DNA from: DATKCN01 sp035513175
GTDB lineage: Bacteria; Chloroflexota; Chloroflexia; Thermomicrobiales; CFX8
DNA length: 59,559 bases
NCBI GenBank assembly: GCA_035513175.1
Contig: DATKCN010000300.1
Coordinates: forward strand, 1-59,559
Reading direction: 5' to 3'
In this document: piece after piece, positions 49,345-57,707 of the stretch
Layout of the letters: every line of letters begins with the position of its first letter
Numbering within the stretch: position 1 is the stretch's first letter
Made by a program: the position numbers and the translations under genes
The notes under the pieces: model-generated
Seen by the model: only the letters and a program-made list of their open reading frames with translations
Told to the model about the DNA's origin: nothing
Databases searched by the model: none

Positions 49345-50370
49345 CTATCCTCCCAAATCGCCGGAGTAGGTTATCGTCACGACCATCGACGTTTCCTGCC
49401 CGATCACATCCGTTACGACGATCGTCACGTTCGCGGCTCCGGAATCAGAGCCGCCGAGGTCTACCAGTGCGACGTGCTGACCATCACCGGCGTCGAATGG
49501 ACCGGAGATGACGGCGCCGTCGCTCGTGGCTTGGACTGACGCTATCTCATGCGCTCCGTCCACCTGGAATCGCAACGTCGGCGTCGGCCTCGTAACAGTC
49601 ACCGAACTGACCACCGCGATTCGGGGGGCTACCCCAGCGACGCCGAGCGCCGTCAGCACGACGCGCGCGATCGCCTCATGGCCCGCGTTCGTTGGATGCA
49701 CGTCGAACGGATAATGAGTGTACTCCGGAATGCGGTCGGCGAACTCAGGCTCGAGTTCGGCAACGGCGGCGCCGACTGATGCTGCCGACTCGCGAATCGC
49801 CACGTTGAATTGACGGAGCCACCAGGCGTCGCTGAACATTAACTCGCCGCCGCGCTCAAAAGGGTCGTAGTACGTCGTGACGACGATCGGCACGTCGGGT
49901 CCGGCCGCGGCTCGAATCTCACTGAGAGCTGCTACATAGTCGCCACGGAATTGATCCAGCCCCTCCTGCCGGTCCGTCAGACCGAGAGGCTGCAAGCTTA
50001 ACAGCTCGTTGCCGCCCAGCGTGAGCGAGATCGCCAGGACGGGTATGCCCGCTTCCGACGCGGTCTGGAGAACAGACAGGACGCGAGCGAGCTGCCCGTC
50101 CGACCGGAACGACGCGGCTGTCTCGCCGGGAATCGCCAGATGCTCAAGCACGACGGTATTGCCTCCGGCCCCCAGCCAGGCGTCCAACAGGGCCGGGTAG
50201 CCGCGCACGCGAGGCAGGCTGGACCCGACGCCCGCCGCAACCGAATCCCCGGCGGCGATGTACACGCCTGACTCCTGGGCACTGGATGCGTTGGGCAACG
50301 CGCCCGACGCCACGATCGCCACCGCGCACAGCAGGAGGAGGACGGGGTGGCCCGAGCGATGCCGGCTCAT
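49345..50370 (-). CDS. Secreted SGNH/GDSL-type hydrolase with C-terminal Ig-like domain
   Basis: 341 aa from the ATG at 50370, which overlaps the stop of the HIT-NUDIX gene (ATGA). A signal peptide (VLLLLCAVAIVASGALPNASSA) is followed by an SGNH core: AAGDSVAAGVG with the nucleophile serine, LTLGGNELL with the oxyanion Asn, and DVHPTNAGHE with the Asp/His pair. The last ~90 residues are Val/Thr-rich and beta-like, resembling an Ig-like domain (VTVTRPTPTLRFQVDGAH). Substrate (acyl ester or glycan acetyl) unknown. Confidence 0.88.
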   Translation of the reverse strand: MSRHRSGHPVLLLLCAVAIVASGALPNASSAQESGVYIAAGDSVAAGVGSSLPRVRGYPALLDAWLGAGGNTVVLEHLAIPGETAASFRSDGQLARVLSVLQTASEAGIPVLAISLTLGGNELLSLQPLGLTDRQEGLDQFRGDYVAALSEIRAAAGPDVPIVVTTYYDPFERGGELMFSDAWWLRQFNVAIRESAASVGAAVAELEPEFADRIPEYTHYPFDVHPTNAGHEAIARVVLTALGVAGVAPRIAVVSSVTVTRPTPTLRFQVDGAHEIASVQATSDGAVISGPFDAGDGQHVALVDLGGSDSGAANVTIVVTDVIGQETSMVVTITYSGDLGG

Positions 50371-51284
50371 TGCTCGCTCCCGGACAGACGATGGAGCGTG
50401 GGAACGAGCGACTCGAGCATGCTGGACAGCGCCTGGACGCCCAGCATGCCGGCAGCGTCGTCGATGGGAACGAGCAGCGTGTCGTCGCCGAGATGGCGTT
50501 GCGCGTCGCACGTCAGCGTCCCGACGCCGACGACGTAAGCGACGTGGCGCGTCTCAGTGCGTCCGCCATCGGTTGTCCAGTCGAAGGTGGAGCTGCCCGC
50601 CCAGCCGGCGGGCTCTGCCTGAATGCCCGTCTGCTCTCTGACCTCGCGCAAGGCCGCTGCGACGGTCGTCTCGCCAGGCTCGACGCGCCCCTTCGGCAGC
50701 ACGATCTCCCCGGTCGGTGAGCGGCGCAGCACGACGGCGCCCCGTCCGCGCACGAGGACGACGGCTCCCGCCTCGGGAACCGCGCCGCGATCGCGGGTTG
50801 CCAGCGTCAGCTCCAGCTCGGCGCGCAGCCGCGCGTAGGTCACGGGCAGCAGCTCGGGGAGCACGATCGTGCCAGCCAGTATCGGCATGAAGTTTGCGTC
50901 GCCGGTCCAGCGGGGGACGACGTGCAGGTGAATGTGCTCAGCGACGCCGGCCCCGGCGGTTTCCCCGACATTCATGCCCATGTTGAAGCCGTCGCAACGC
51001 AGGACGCGGCGGGCGATCTCCATGAACAACGCCGCAAGATCAAACATTTCGTGGCGGGTTTCCCGATCAACCTGGTCGAAGGACGCAACGTGCTGGTACG
51101 GGACGATCAGCACGTGTCCAGTGTTGTATGGGTAGAGGTTCAGCATCGAGTAGGCGTTCTCGCCGCGCTGCACGATGAGCCGCTCGATGTCATGCGCCGG
51201 GCTGTCCGGGACGCACAGCACGCAGCCGCTCGTCCCGCGCTCGGAAACGTACGACATGCGCCACGGTGTCCAGAGTCGTTCCAC
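50367..51284 (-). CDS. HIT domain fused to NUDIX hydrolase
   Basis: 305 aa. The N-terminal HIT/Ap4A phosphorylase-type domain has VERLWTPWRMSYV, a CVLC zinc pair (C21, C24) and the triad H117, H119, H121 (HIHLHVV). The C-terminal NUDIX domain has a box from G199 to I221: G199, E205, R213, E214, E217, G220. The second Glu of the REUxEE core is Gln at 218. Both halves act on nucleotide phosphates, so a dinucleotide-polyphosphate or mRNA-cap-like clean-up role fits. I start at the GTG at 51284; the frame is open to 51440 but that leader is not family-like. Confidence 0.87.
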   Translation of the reverse strand: MERLWTPWRMSYVSERGTSGCVLCVPDSPAHDIERLIVQRGENAYSMLNLYPYNTGHVLIVPYQHVASFDQVDRETRHEMFDLAALFMEIARRVLRCDGFNMGMNVGETAGAGVAEHIHLHVVPRWTGDANFMPILAGTIVLPELLPVTYARLRAELELTLATRDRGAVPEAGAVVLVRGRGAVVLRRSPTGEIVLPKGRVEPGETTVAAALREVREQTGIQAEPAGWAGSSTFDWTTDGGRTETRHVAYVVGVGTLTCDAQRHLGDDTLLVPIDDAAGMLGVQALSSMLESLVPTLHRLSGSEQ

Positions 51285-51427
51285 GCCGTTGTCTCCGTCT
51301 GTTGCGGCTTTCCGCTGATGATCGATGATAGCAGAGGGGGCGCTCCGGCGCGGCCCGTTTCCACGCGCAGACGGAGCCAAACGTGCGTACGTTCGCGACA
51401 GGCTCAGAAATCGTGACCAGAGTCCTA

Positions 51428-51436
51428 TGCTATACT
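51428..51436 (+). promoter_or_regulatory. Extended -10 promoter before the exopolysaccharide operon
   Basis: TGCTATACT, an extended -10 form, lies about 59 nt before the GTG start of the sugar transferase gene. No good -35 hexamer at 17 nt. Likely drives the five-gene operon to 56193. Confidence 0.55.
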
Positions 51437-51494
51437 GCATGACTGGAATCGAACGACACCAGCCTCTTGACCCAGTGGTGGGGAATCAGTCACG

Positions 51495-53015
51495 GTGACA
51501 GTCACGGGAACTGAGCAAAACGGGAGCAGGCTGGGAACCGTGGCGGCCAACGCGCGCGCGCGGCGACGCGTTGCGACCGGCGTGCCCGTCTGGGCAGTGA
51601 CGGTCGCCCGCATGGCGTCGGACGCCGCGATCGTCTTCATTGGCTTCTATCTGGCCTACTGGCTACGCTACAGCATGCACCTGGGCGGCGTCGTGCCGGA
51701 TCATCGGCAGCAGCCGTTTTCGTTTTTCCAGGGCAAGGTCGTGCTGCTCATGCTGCTGACCGTGCTCCTGTTCCAGATTCGGGGACAATACCGCCTGCCT
51801 CGCTGGAAGACGACGCTCGATGAAGCATCGGGGATTGCCAACGGCGCGACGACCGCGATGGCGCTCGTCATCCTCTACTCGTTCCTGCAGCAGTTTTATC
51901 CATCCCGGCTGATCTTCGTGTTTGCCTGGGCGCTCATTATTGCGTTGCTGATCGTCAAGCGCGTCATCGTCCGGCAGGCGCGTGAGCGGTTGTGGCTGCT
52001 CGGGATCGGGGTAGACCGCGTCGCGATCGTCGGCTCCGGCCGAGCCGGGCAACGGGTGATGCAATTCCTGCTGAGTCAGCCGCGGCTTGGATATCAGGTC
52101 GTCGGGTACATCGACGACGACCCGCCCGCGCAGGAGCTGGCGCTCGCCACGCAACGGAGACTCGAACGGCCCCGGCATCTGGGGGCGACGGCACACATCC
52201 GGGACATCGTCCGCCGCGAGCGGGTGGGCGAGGTGATCATCGCGCTCCCGCCAACCGCGCACAAGCAGATGATGGACATCATGTCGCAGTGCCGCGCCGA
52301 AGACATCGAGTTCATGCTCGTTCCGGATTTGTTCGAGCTGGCGATGGACCGCGTCGCCATCCATGAGGTCGCGGGAATGCCGCTCATCAGCCTTAATCCT
52401 GCGCGCATCTCAGGCTGGAATCTGCTGGTGAAGCGCTCGATCGACATCGCCATCTCGCTCACGGTGCTGATCAGCCTCTGGTGGCTGATGGCGCTGATCG
52501 CGCTGGCGATTCGCCTCGATTCCGATGGTCCGATCCTGTTCAAGCAAGTGCGTGTTGGCCGCAACGGCCGACGGTTCGTGTGCTACAAGTTCCGCACGAT
52601 GGTGCGGGACGCAGAGCTGCTGGAGAGCACGCTCAATGAGACGACGTTGATCGACTCGCGGCTGATCAAGCACAGGGAAGACCCGCGCCGAACCCGCGTC
52701 GGAAAGATCCTGCGGCGGGCGAGTCTCGACGAGCTGCCGAACTTCGTCAACATTCTGCTGGGCCAGATGAGCGTGGTGGGTCCCCGTCCGCCCGTGCCGA
52801 GAGAGGTCGCCGACTACGACGACTGGCACCAAGACCGGCTGCTGGTCACGCCTGGGCTGACCGGGCTGTGGCAGGTAAATGGCCGCAGCAACCTCAGCTT
52901 TGACGAAATGGTGCGGCTGGACTTGTATTACGCCGAGCACTGGTCGCCGTGGCTCGACGTGAAAATCATCCTGCGCACGATCCCCGCCATTCTGACGGCC
53001 CGTGGCGCGTATTGA
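51495..53015 (+). CDS. Polyprenyl glycosylphosphotransferase (exopolysaccharide priming enzyme, WcaJ-like)
   Basis: 506 aa. Transfers a sugar phosphate to undecaprenyl phosphate to start polysaccharide assembly. N-terminal membrane helices (SDAAIVFIGFYLAYWL, VVLLMLLTVLLFQI, LIFVFAWALIIALLIV), a CoA-binding-like Rossmann domain (VAIVGSGRAGQRVMQFLL), then the catalytic sugar transferase domain: KRSIDIAISLTVLI, ILFKQVRVGRNGRRF, YKFRTMV, SLDELPNFVNILLG and MSVVGPRPPVPRE. Start at the GTG at 51495. First gene of the operon. Confidence 0.92.
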   Translation: MTVTGTEQNGSRLGTVAANARARRRVATGVPVWAVTVARMASDAAIVFIGFYLAYWLRYSMHLGGVVPDHRQQPFSFFQGKVVLLMLLTVLLFQIRGQYRLPRWKTTLDEASGIANGATTAMALVILYSFLQQFYPSRLIFVFAWALIIALLIVKRVIVRQARERLWLLGIGVDRVAIVGSGRAGQRVMQFLLSQPRLGYQVVGYIDDDPPAQELALATQRRLERPRHLGATAHIRDIVRRERVGEVIIALPPTAHKQMMDIMSQCRAEDIEFMLVPDLFELAMDRVAIHEVAGMPLISLNPARISGWNLLVKRSIDIAISLTVLISLWWLMALIALAIRLDSDGPILFKQVRVGRNGRRFVCYKFRTMVRDAELLESTLNETTLIDSRLIKHREDPRRTRVGKILRRASLDELPNFVNILLGQMSVVGPRPPVPREVADYDDWHQDRLLVTPGLTGLWQVNGRSNLSFDEMVRLDLYYAEHWSPWLDVKIILRTIPAILTARGAY

Positions 53016-54192
53016 GGCGACGCGTGATCGCCCTGGCGCTCGCGACGCTAACGCCCTCCTGGCGCTGCCGGACCGCACGGTGCTCGTCCATGATTACCTC
53101 AACCAGTTTGGCGGCGCGGAGCGTGTGCTGGAGGTCATGCACGACCTCGCCCCGCTCGCTCCCGTGTACACGTCGATCTATGACCCCGCGGCGATGCCCG
53201 CGAGCTACCAGGACTGGGACATTCGACCCTCGTGGATCGATCGACTACCCGGCGCGCGCGCCGGGCATCAACGTTACCTGCCCGCGTATCCGCTCGCGTT
53301 CGAGCGACTGAAGCTGCCGGACTGCCGCCTCGTCCTATCCTCGTCGAGCGCGTTCGCGAAGATGGTGGCGCCTCCGCCCGGCGCGGTTCACGTCTGCTAC
53401 ACGCACTCCCCGATGCGCTTCGCCTGGACGCTCGATCAGTACATCGCCCGCGAGCGGTTGCCGCGCGCGGCTGGACTGGCGCTACGCCCATACATGGCTT
53501 TCCTTCGACGCCAGGATCGTGCGACACTTCCGAGGGTGCATCAGTTCATCGCGAACTCCAGCGTGGTGCGCGACCGGATCGGCACGTGGTGGGGGCGCGA
53601 CGCCGTGGTAATTCACCCGCCGGTCGATGTCGAGAGGTTCACGCCGGTCGGGGCTGACGAGATTGGCGAGTATTTCCTGATGGTGTCGCGGCTTGTGCCC
53701 TATAAACGCTTCGATCTGGTCATCGAAGCCTGCAACGCGCTGAAGCTGCCGCTGTGGATCGTTGGCGACGGCCGCGATCGCCCGGCGCTGGAGCACATCG
53801 CCGGGCCTACCGTGCGCTTCCTGGGCCGCGTCGGCGACGACGAGCTGCGGGACCTGTACGCCCACGCCCGCGCGGCGTTGTTCATGTCCGAGGACGACTT
53901 CGGGATCGCGCAGGTCGAGGCGCAGGCCGCTGGGCGACCGGTGATCGCACTCAAGGCAGGCGGCGCGCACGATACGGTCATCGACGGCGTGACGGGCGTG
54001 CACGTACGGGACCAGACTGTTGAGAGCCTGATCGCCGCCTTCGGCACGTTCGAGCGGACGTCGTACGCTCCGGACCGGCTCGTCGAGCACGCGCGGCAAT
54101 TCTCCCGCCAGCGTTTTGAACGTGAGCTGCTGGAGGTCGTCGGCGCAACGCTGGAACGGCACGCGGCGGGAGAGGCGGCAGCATGGAGCTGA
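53002..54192 (+). CDS. GT4-family glycosyltransferase
   Basis: 396 aa GT-B enzyme. The VHDYLNQFGGAERVLEVM start is typical of exopolysaccharide mannosyl/rhamnosyl transferases. The C-terminal donor domain keeps LMVSRLVPYKRFDLVIEAC and the EDDFGIAQVEAQAAGRPVIA motif with its glutamates. The frame starts with a GTG overlapping the previous gene by 14 nt; the exact start is uncertain. Donor and acceptor unknown; a GDP-6-deoxyhexose donor would fit the nearby gmd (inference). Confidence 0.9.
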   Translation: MARIEATRDRPGARDANALLALPDRTVLVHDYLNQFGGAERVLEVMHDLAPLAPVYTSIYDPAAMPASYQDWDIRPSWIDRLPGARAGHQRYLPAYPLAFERLKLPDCRLVLSSSSAFAKMVAPPPGAVHVCYTHSPMRFAWTLDQYIARERLPRAAGLALRPYMAFLRRQDRATLPRVHQFIANSSVVRDRIGTWWGRDAVVIHPPVDVERFTPVGADEIGEYFLMVSRLVPYKRFDLVIEACNALKLPLWIVGDGRDRPALEHIAGPTVRFLGRVGDDELRDLYAHARAALFMSEDDFGIAQVEAQAAGRPVIALKAGGAHDTVIDGVTGVHVRDQTVESLIAAFGTFERTSYAPDRLVEHARQFSRQRFERELLEVVGATLERHAAGEAAAWS

Positions 54193-54866
54193 AGCTGCTA
54201 CTGCGCGTCGTCCGTCGCCGCTGGCCCATCATCCTCGCGCTACCGGTGCTGGTTGCCGCGCTGACGCTGTATCAGGAACGCTCCCACGAGCCGATGTACA
54301 CCGCGACGCTGCGCGCCTCGGTCATCCGGCAGCCTGACCCGGGCGTCGACAGCGAACAGGCATATTACAACTGGGTGGCGAGTGAGTTCGCGATCGACGA
54401 TCTGGTCGAAGCCGTGCGCGGAAACGTGTTCGCCGAGTCGGCTGCTGCCAGGGCGCGAGCAACGGCGGGGACTCCACAGCTCGGCACGCACGGGGCATCA
54501 ATCGGAGCTGAGCGCCGCCATCGCATCATCGACGTTCGGATACATTCGCGGGACGCAAACGTCGCCGAGCTGGTGGCGCAGGCGGCCGCCGCGGAGCTGG
54601 AAGAGCGCGCGTTTGAGTACCTTGGCATGACGGAAGTAGACTCGTCCGCCATCGTGCAGATCATCCAGCGCCCTGGCGCAGCCCAACCCGACACGGGACG
54701 CCATCAACTGCTGCTGTTGTTGCAGCTCATGTCCGCGCTTGGCGCCGGCGTCCTGCTCGCGTTCCTCATCGACTACCTCGACGACACGCTGCACGATGGG
54801 GAGGCGGCGTCTATAGCCCTGCGACTGCCGCACCTGGCGACGGTGCCGAGGGATGGCGGAACGTGA
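54183..54866 (+). CDS. Wzz-like polysaccharide co-polymerase protein I
   Basis: 227 aa with two terminal membrane segments (PIILALPVLVAALTLY and LLLLLQLMSALGAGVLLAFLI), the usual Wzz/chain-length determinant layout, and a DYLDDTL end typical of the region before the kinase domain in tyrosine-kinase co-polymerases. The periplasmic part is short. It overlaps the GT4 gene by 10 nt and the next gene by 1 nt. Together with the next two genes it looks like a co-polymerase split into three proteins. Confidence 0.75.
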   Translation: MELKLLLRVVRRRWPIILALPVLVAALTLYQERSHEPMYTATLRASVIRQPDPGVDSEQAYYNWVASEFAIDDLVEAVRGNVFAESAAARARATAGTPQLGTHGASIGAERRHRIIDVRIHSRDANVAELVAQAAAAELEERAFEYLGMTEVDSSAIVQIIQRPGAAQPDTGRHQLLLLLQLMSALGAGVLLAFLIDYLDDTLHDGEAASIALRLPHLATVPRDGGT

Positions 54867-55591
54867 TGCGACCGGAGGAAATCGCCGTCGCGCTGCTCCG
54901 GCGCTGGTGGATTGTCGCGCTGGCGGCATTGGTTGCAGGGTTGGTGGCATACGCGGCCACCAGCGCGCAGGCAAAAACCTATACCGTGAGTGCGCGGGTG
55001 ATGGCGATCGCCGAACCTCCGGATTACTGGCTGGATCTATACGCGAAGAACCGCCTGGCGTCCTACCGAGATCTGATCAACAACTGGGAGTTCGTGCGTG
55101 AGGCGCTCGCATCCGCGGGATCGGACATCGATCCGGGCCATGCCCAGAGCGTGCTGCTGATGGGACACAACCCCGACGCGAACATCATCCACATCGTCGT
55201 GACTGACACGAATCCGACCCGCGCCGCGACCATCGTCAACGCTCTCGCGGACGCGTTCGTGGCGCGCAACGCCACCGAGAACGAGCGCATTCGGGACGAG
55301 CCACGGGCGATCGACGCCAACGAGCCAGGCGTCATCGAGATGGTGAAGCTTGACGCGCCGACCGCGCCAAGCGTTCCGAGCGGTCCGCGCGTGCGCGTGA
55401 ACACGGCGGCGGCGGCGCTGCTTGGGGCGCTGGCCGGGCTGATGATCGCGTTCGCCCTGTTGTACCTTGACGATACGTTGAAGAAGCCGGTCGACGTTGA
55501 GCGGCATCTGCGTCTCGACGTGCTCGCCACCGTGCCGGCGCGCGGTGCAGAGGGTGACGCCGCCGATCGGGCAGGAGGTCGGGAATCGTGA
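54866..55591 (+). CDS. Wzz-like polysaccharide co-polymerase protein II
   Basis: 241 aa. N-terminal helix WWIVALAALVAGLVAYAA and C-terminal helix AAALLGALAGLMIAFALLYL, with LDDTLKKPVDVERHLRL afterwards: the Wzz layout plus the linker that normally precedes a BY-kinase. The ATG at 54866 overlaps the preceding stop (TGATG); a GTG one codon earlier is possible. It overlaps the kinase-like gene by 4 nt. Two adjacent, divergent Wzz-like proteins may form hetero-oligomers (inference). Confidence 0.8.
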   Translation: MRPEEIAVALLRRWWIVALAALVAGLVAYAATSAQAKTYTVSARVMAIAEPPDYWLDLYAKNRLASYRDLINNWEFVREALASAGSDIDPGHAQSVLLMGHNPDANIIHIVVTDTNPTRAATIVNALADAFVARNATENERIRDEPRAIDANEPGVIEMVKLDAPTAPSVPSGPRVRVNTAAAALLGALAGLMIAFALLYLDDTLKKPVDVERHLRLDVLATVPARGAEGDAADRAGGRES

Positions 55592-56193
55592 ACGACGGCA
55601 CGACGCGCATGCACCCCGAGGAGAGTGCCGCGAGCGAAGCGTACCGCATCCTGCGCTCAACGCTGAAGTTCGCCGCGGGCGACGCGCCGATCCGCTCGAT
55701 CCTGGTGGTCGACATCGATCGGCGGAAACCGTCAGGAGTCGCGCATCGACTCGCACACGCGTTCTCGCGAGCGGGCGATCCGTGCGTGCTCATCGAGACC
55801 GACTCGCGGCGGGCGTCGAGCGATCCGGGCCTCAGCGATCTCATCGGCGGCGCGGACCCAGTCGACATCGTTCAGCTCAGCAGCGGCGACGCGCCGAGCG
55901 TCGTGGCGGCCGGGGCCGCGGCCGACCCGGATGTGCTGGCGGGCGACGGCTTACAGGAGGCGCTCGACACGCTGCTGTCCCGCTTCGACTTCGCCATTCT
56001 GACGGCCGCGTCGCTGCCGGAATTCGGCGACGCGCTCGCCATCGCCCCCCGAGTCGACGCGGTGATTCTCGTCGTCACTGCCGGTCGGTCCAGCCGCGCG
56101 CGGGCGGTCGAGGCGCGCGACGCGCTGGATCGCGTCGGGGCCAACACGCTGGGCGTGGTCATGATCGAGAGCAAGCGGTCGATGTTCTGGTAG
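55588..56193 (+). CDS. BY-kinase/CpsD-like protein lacking Walker A
   Basis: 201 aa. The frame of a bacterial tyrosine kinase (Wzc/CpsD) is visible: ESAASEAYRILRSTLKFA, then RSILVVD, the Walker A' site LIETDSRRA (residues 69-76), and a Walker B-like FDFAILTA. Where GEGKS/T should bind ATP the protein reads IDRRKPSG (43-50), so the P-loop is lost. No C-terminal tyrosine cluster: it ends SKRSMFW. It is probably a pseudokinase regulating chain length. Starts at a GTG overlapping the previous gene by 4 nt. Last gene of the operon. Confidence 0.8.
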   Translation: MNDGTTRMHPEESAASEAYRILRSTLKFAAGDAPIRSILVVDIDRRKPSGVAHRLAHAFSRAGDPCVLIETDSRRASSDPGLSDLIGGADPVDIVQLSSGDAPSVVAAGAAADPDVLAGDGLQEALDTLLSRFDFAILTAASLPEFGDALAIAPRVDAVILVVTAGRSSRARAVEARDALDRVGANTLGVVMIESKRSMFW

Positions 56194-56215
56194 GCGCCCG
56201 GTCGATCAGGAGCCG

Positions 56216-57304
56216 TCAGAACATGATGACGGAGCGCAGCGTTTCGCCGCGCTTCATCGCCTCGAATGATTCCTCTGTCTCCTCCAGGGTGATCTTGCGC
56301 GTGACCAGCTCGTCGAGCTTGAGCTGGCCCTGGCTGTACCAGTTGGCCAGCAGTGGGAAGTCGCGGGTCGGCAGGCAGTCGCCGTACCAGCAGGGGCGCA
56401 GGTTGCCGCCGAGATCGAAGAAGCGCTGCAGGTCGAGCGTCAGCGTTGGGCCGGGGCCGGGGACGCCGATGAAGACGCAGGTGCCGGAGAGATCGCGGCT
56501 CCAGAGCGCCTGCTCCAGCGTCTGCGCGATGCCGACCGCCTCGAACGTGTAGTCGGCGCCGTTGCCGCCGGTGATCTCCTTGATGGCGGCGACAGGGTCC
56601 ACCTCGCCAGCATTGACGGTGTGCGTCGCGCCGAACTGCCTGGCCCACTCCAGCTTCTGGGAATCGAGGTCAACGGCGATGATGGTCGTAGCTCCGGCGA
56701 GGCTCGCGCCCTGGATGACGCTGTCACCGACGCCGCCGCAGCCGAAGACGGCTGCGCTCGTGCCGGGCTTGACATCGGCGGAGTAGAGCGCGGCGCCGAC
56801 TCCGGTCATCACGCCGCAGCCGATCAGCGACATCTGGGCAGGCGGCAGGTCGGCGGAGACGGGGATGGCCTGGTTGGCGTGCACGAGGGTGTGGGTGCAG
56901 AAGGTTCCGATGCCGAGGACGGCGGTGAGCTGCTCGCCCTGGGTGGAGTACATCTTACCGGAAGCGTTCAGGCTGGCGCAGCAGAGGTTGACGCGGCCGG
57001 CCTTGCAGAAGCGACAGGCTCCGCATGGCGCCCGCCAGGCCAGGATAACCGACTCGCCGACACGGGCCGGATCGACCTCGCTGCCGACAGCCTCGATGAT
57101 GCCCGCGCCCTCGTGCCCCATCAGGAACGGGAAGCCGGAAGTGCCATATGTGCCGCTCTTGACGCCGAGGTCGGTGTGGCAGACGCCGGAGGCCAGGATG
57201 CGCACCAGCACGTCGCGCGGCCCCGGCTCGTCGATGTGGAAGTCCTCGATGCTGACCGGCGCTCCCGGAACCCGGGCCAGCGCTCCCTGTGCCGTCCTCG
57301 TCAT
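56216..57304 (-). CDS. Zinc-dependent alcohol dehydrogenase (MDR, class III/NDMA-dependent-like)
   Basis: 362 aa medium-chain dehydrogenase. Catalytic zinc site CHTDLGV and GHEGAGIIE; structural zinc cysteines in CGACRFCKAGRVNLC; NAD loop VFGCGGVGDSVIQGA. The family resembles class III and NDMA-dependent alcohol dehydrogenases that act on formaldehyde or primary alcohols. I start at the ATG at 57304, which follows AAGGA; the frame is open to 57448. An 860-nt upstream region separates it from comM. Confidence 0.9.
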   Translation of the reverse strand: MTRTAQGALARVPGAPVSIEDFHIDEPGPRDVLVRILASGVCHTDLGVKSGTYGTSGFPFLMGHEGAGIIEAVGSEVDPARVGESVILAWRAPCGACRFCKAGRVNLCCASLNASGKMYSTQGEQLTAVLGIGTFCTHTLVHANQAIPVSADLPPAQMSLIGCGVMTGVGAALYSADVKPGTSAAVFGCGGVGDSVIQGASLAGATTIIAVDLDSQKLEWARQFGATHTVNAGEVDPVAAIKEITGGNGADYTFEAVGIAQTLEQALWSRDLSGTCVFIGVPGPGPTLTLDLQRFFDLGGNLRPCWYGDCLPTRDFPLLANWYSQGQLKLDELVTRKITLEETEESFEAMKRGETLRSVIMF

Positions 57305-57517
57305 TTCCGCCGTCCTTCGCGCTTGATGCTGCTCCATCGCTGTTTGACGCATCCTCGCACGCGGGCTGGCGGTAGTCAACGACGCGCAGAGGACGCGCAG
57401 ATGTCGATGCGGCGTGCACGGTGCAACGACGTAGAATCGAGCGGTCAAGGTTGGCCGACGGAGCTGAAACAGAAGTCATCATCCGAGTTTCGGGCACGGC
57501 CTGCCGGGGACTTTAGG

Positions 57518-57535
57518 CCGATTCTGAAAAATCGG
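57518..57535. repeat. Short hairpin in the SOS-promoter leader
   Basis: CCGATT and AATCGG pair around a 6-nt loop, about 140 nt downstream of the minus-strand SOS promoter. It could end a short RNA, but no T tract follows. Confidence 0.3.
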
Positions 57536-57597
57536 ACGACTCGCGTGACGCGCGCTGGCGGCACGGGCGAGGGATGCGACGACCGGTGACGGCTCCA

Positions 57598-57664
57598 GCG
57601 ATGATGTACGAGGATCGCGACCCTCTGCCGTCGACGCGATGTTTTACGAGGATCGCTACCCTCT
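57598..57664. repeat. Two direct repeats with 38-nt period, each containing a near-palindrome
   Basis: Two copies about 29 nt long, at 57598-57626 and 57636-57664, agree at all but about three positions. The core of each is GAGGATCGC(G/T)ACCCTC, which is nearly self-complementary. They lie between the SOS-type promoter (minus strand) and the alcohol dehydrogenase gene, so they would be transcribed from that promoter. Candidate operators or RNA hairpins. Confidence 0.6.
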
Positions 57665-57678
57665 CCGGTCGTGAGCAT

Positions 57679-57707
57679 AGAATAGAACAGATGTTCTGGC
57701 TTGTCAA
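57679..57707 (-). promoter_or_regulatory. Second SOS-type promoter with embedded LexA box
   Basis: On the minus strand: -35 TTGACA (57702-57707), a 17-nt spacer, and -10 TATTCT (57679-57684). The spacer ends in GAACATCTGTTC (57685-57696), a perfect GAAC-N4-GTTC box abutting the -10. The geometry is identical to the promoter at 45612-45640. Confidence 0.7.

Noticed and set aside
57445..57678. 77-aa frame starting at the ATG at 57678 as the product of the second SOS promoter
   Set aside because: The ATG lies directly after the -10 box, before the expected transcript start, and the peptide is Arg/Ser/Pro-rich with no features.
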